From Scleroderma bovista (lineage: Eukaryota; Basidiomycota; Agaricomycetes; Boletales; Sclerodermataceae), in assembly GCA_037178675.1 (NCBI GenBank), contig JAYMGJ010000303.1:1-31374 (forward strand): a DNA stretch of 31,374 nucleotides. Direction: 5' to 3'. A model generated the notes under the pieces. It was not told the DNA's origin, did not search any database, and saw nothing but the letters and a program-made list of their open reading frames with translations. Made by a program: the position numbers and the translations under genes. Below are positions 30,498 through 31,374 of this stretch, piece after piece. Each line of letters starts with the position of its first letter. Positions within the stretch are counted from its first letter, which is position 1.

Positions 30498-30530
30498 TCG
30501 GACCTCCTTGGACCTCCGAGCTTTTATAGG
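30498..30530 (-). promoter_or_regulatory. TATA box and tandem 8-mer of the A-T-TE synthetase promoter
   Basis: On the minus strand CCTATAAAAG (30530-30521) lies about 90 bases upstream of the ATG. Just downstream comes GGAGGTCC twice, separated by AA (about 30518-30501), placed at or near the expected transcription start. TATA boxes of this quality were not seen at the other genes, which fits a strongly induced pigment gene. A regulator for the 8-mer is not known to me. Confidence 0.5.
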
Positions 30531-30539
30531 CATGAGGGA

Positions 30540-31137
30540 TGACATACCATGCATGTTTCTCCACCAATTGACCGACCAATCAGCGCAAAATTACGCCCAA
30601 GTAAGGCAATGATCTTACACTGGTAAGGTATGAGATCAAGTAACCATGCACGAACCGAAAATCCGTCAACTGCACTGACCTGCACACTGCATGAGAGCAT
30701 GCGGGCCACTCAGCGGCATTTGGTCGGTGCGTCGTGAACGACGGAAAGTTCGACATGGAGCGTACGAGGCTGTACTAGTGCCATTACGAAGAAACGCACC
30801 GGAATAAAGCCTCCGCGAATGAACCATGACTACTAGTTCAACATTTGAGGCGCTCTCCAGCAACTTGAAAGGAGCCATTCCAAAAGCAGAATCACGTAAT
30901 TCATGAGTACACCCAACTTAGTAATATTTCGGATTTATCTGGGTGCATGTATGGGTTATGATTTGTCAAAATAGGCATGGGTTATGGGTTATGGTTACAA
31001 AGTACCTGCACACCAACTTGGGAAATGGAAAAGCTATTGGTTTTGAGAGAGTATGGGTTATCTAGGGTATAGGTTATAAGGGAGTAAACTGTAGTAGAAT
31101 TAATGGATAGTAGTGTACTTCGGCAATCAAACTTAAG
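30540..31137. other. Upstream region with repeated ATGGGTTAT
   Basis: No gene is seen. The motif ATGGGTTAT occurs at 30951, 30977, 30984 (overlapping the previous one) and 31053, with weaker relatives such as TATAGGTTATA near 31068. The block lies just outside the copia LTR and may be part of an older repeat. Confidence 0.45.
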
Positions 31138-31297
31138 TGTTGAGTTACGAGTACAGTGGATACGAGGGAAAAAATCTCCTATCATTTCCAATCGGAGCTT
31201 GGGCGTCTATATACAGACTGTGGCGGTAATCTACTCCGCTACCTATTTATGCTCCGATAGTACTAGGCATATTTATGCTATAGCACAACCTCCAACA
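31138..31297 (-). mobile_element. 3' LTR of a Ty1/copia retrotransposon (160 bp)
   Basis: Read on the minus strand it starts TGTTGGAGG and ends CTCAACA, giving the terminal inverted pair TGTTG...CAACA. It follows directly on a polypurine tract, as a 3' LTR should. A TATATA within it (near 31210) may be the LTR promoter. The flanking five bases on the left are TTAAG; the matching target-site copy would lie beyond the far end of the element, outside the window. The 160-bp size is short for an LTR, so the left boundary is inferred from the inverted termini. Confidence 0.7.
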
Positions 31298-31311
31298 CTC
31301 CCCCTCAAGCC
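31298..31311 (-). other. Polypurine tract of the copia element
   Basis: The minus strand reads GGCTTGAGGGGGAG directly before the LTR's TGTTGGA. This TTGAGGGGGAGTGTTGG junction is a well-known copia signature. The TGA within it is the stop codon of pol. Confidence 0.75.
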
Positions 31312-31374
31312 GAAGTCATGCCGAGCTCTGCGGTATGTCTTTCGTGCTTGTCTCTGGGTAGTGCTTTAGTTAGT
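31305..31374 (-). CDS. Ty1/copia Pol polyprotein, last 22 residues (partial, runs off the right edge)
   Basis: The minus-strand frame reads LTKALPRDKHERHTAELGM, then TSA and stop. This is the C-terminal end of the RNase H region of copia Pol, where a (D)ILTKALPxxKHxxx...xLGM ending is typical. The stop codon overlaps the polypurine tract, and the LTR follows 7 bases further on. The rest of gag-pol must lie to the right of the window. Whether the element is intact cannot be judged from here. Confidence 0.75.
   Translation of the reverse strand, partial: LTKALPRDKHERHTAELGMTSA

Noticed and set aside
30951..31080. Interstitial telomere repeat
   Set aside because: The period is seven (ATGGGTT) rather than the six of TTAGGG, copies are few and scattered, and genes lie on both sides.
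31138..31311. 5' LTR in plus orientation
   Set aside because: No primer-binding site follows it. The adjacent sequence reads instead as a polypurine tract and Pol tail on the minus strand.

Overview
The window looks like the genome of a filamentous basidiomycete, most likely an Agaricomycete. Every gene I could model is broken by many short introns of about 45-67 nt. The spermidine synthase-saccharopine reductase fusion is a known basidiomycete arrangement. An atromentin-type A-T-TE quinone synthetase suggests the Boletales or a relative; that last step is inference from family knowledge. All gene models were spliced by hand from raw sequence. Each main model closes to a whole number of codons with AG acceptors, and all donors are GT except two GC donors.

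Layout, left to right. 1-577: non-coding, starting with a pyrimidine-rich tract. 578-2602 (-): ten-exon MFS sugar transporter of 513 aa. 3321-3398 (+): a scrap of another sugar-transporter C-terminus. 3540-4779 (-): TatD/Scn1-type metal-dependent hydrolase of 325 aa. 5099-6414 (-): HMG-box transcription factor with a proposed 3' intron. 7647-10284 and 10471-13094 (both +): two tandem full-length copies of the bifunctional spermidine synthase/saccharopine reductase gene, 754 aa each, with identical exon lengths. 13960-15780 (+): protein farnesyltransferase beta subunit of 479 aa. It converges on 15944-17704 (-), an F-box/leucine-rich protein of 568 aa. 17705-21399: 3.7 kb with no gene I can support. 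21400-23500 and 24436-26530 (both +): two tandem AAAP-family amino-acid transporters of 556 and 559 aa. 27291-30432 (-): adenylation-thiolation-thioesterase synthetase of 955 aa, atromentin-synthetase-like, with a TATA box and a tandem 8-mer in its promoter. 31138-31374 (-): the 3' end of a Ty1/copia retrotransposon (end of pol, polypurine tract, short LTR) running off the right edge.

Two themes stand out. First, two separate gene families have been tandemly duplicated here with exon structure preserved. Second, nitrogen and amino-acid metabolism recurs: lysine and polyamine synthesis, amino-acid transport, and a pigment synthetase whose substrate derives from tyrosine. Whether these are functionally linked is speculation. 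The most unusual signal is the upstream copy of the bifunctional gene. Its open frame is complete, but it carries a locally rewritten stretch in a conserved motif of the saccharopine-reductase half, loses a conserved glutamate in the spermidine-synthase half, and uses two GC-AG introns where its sister uses GT-AG.
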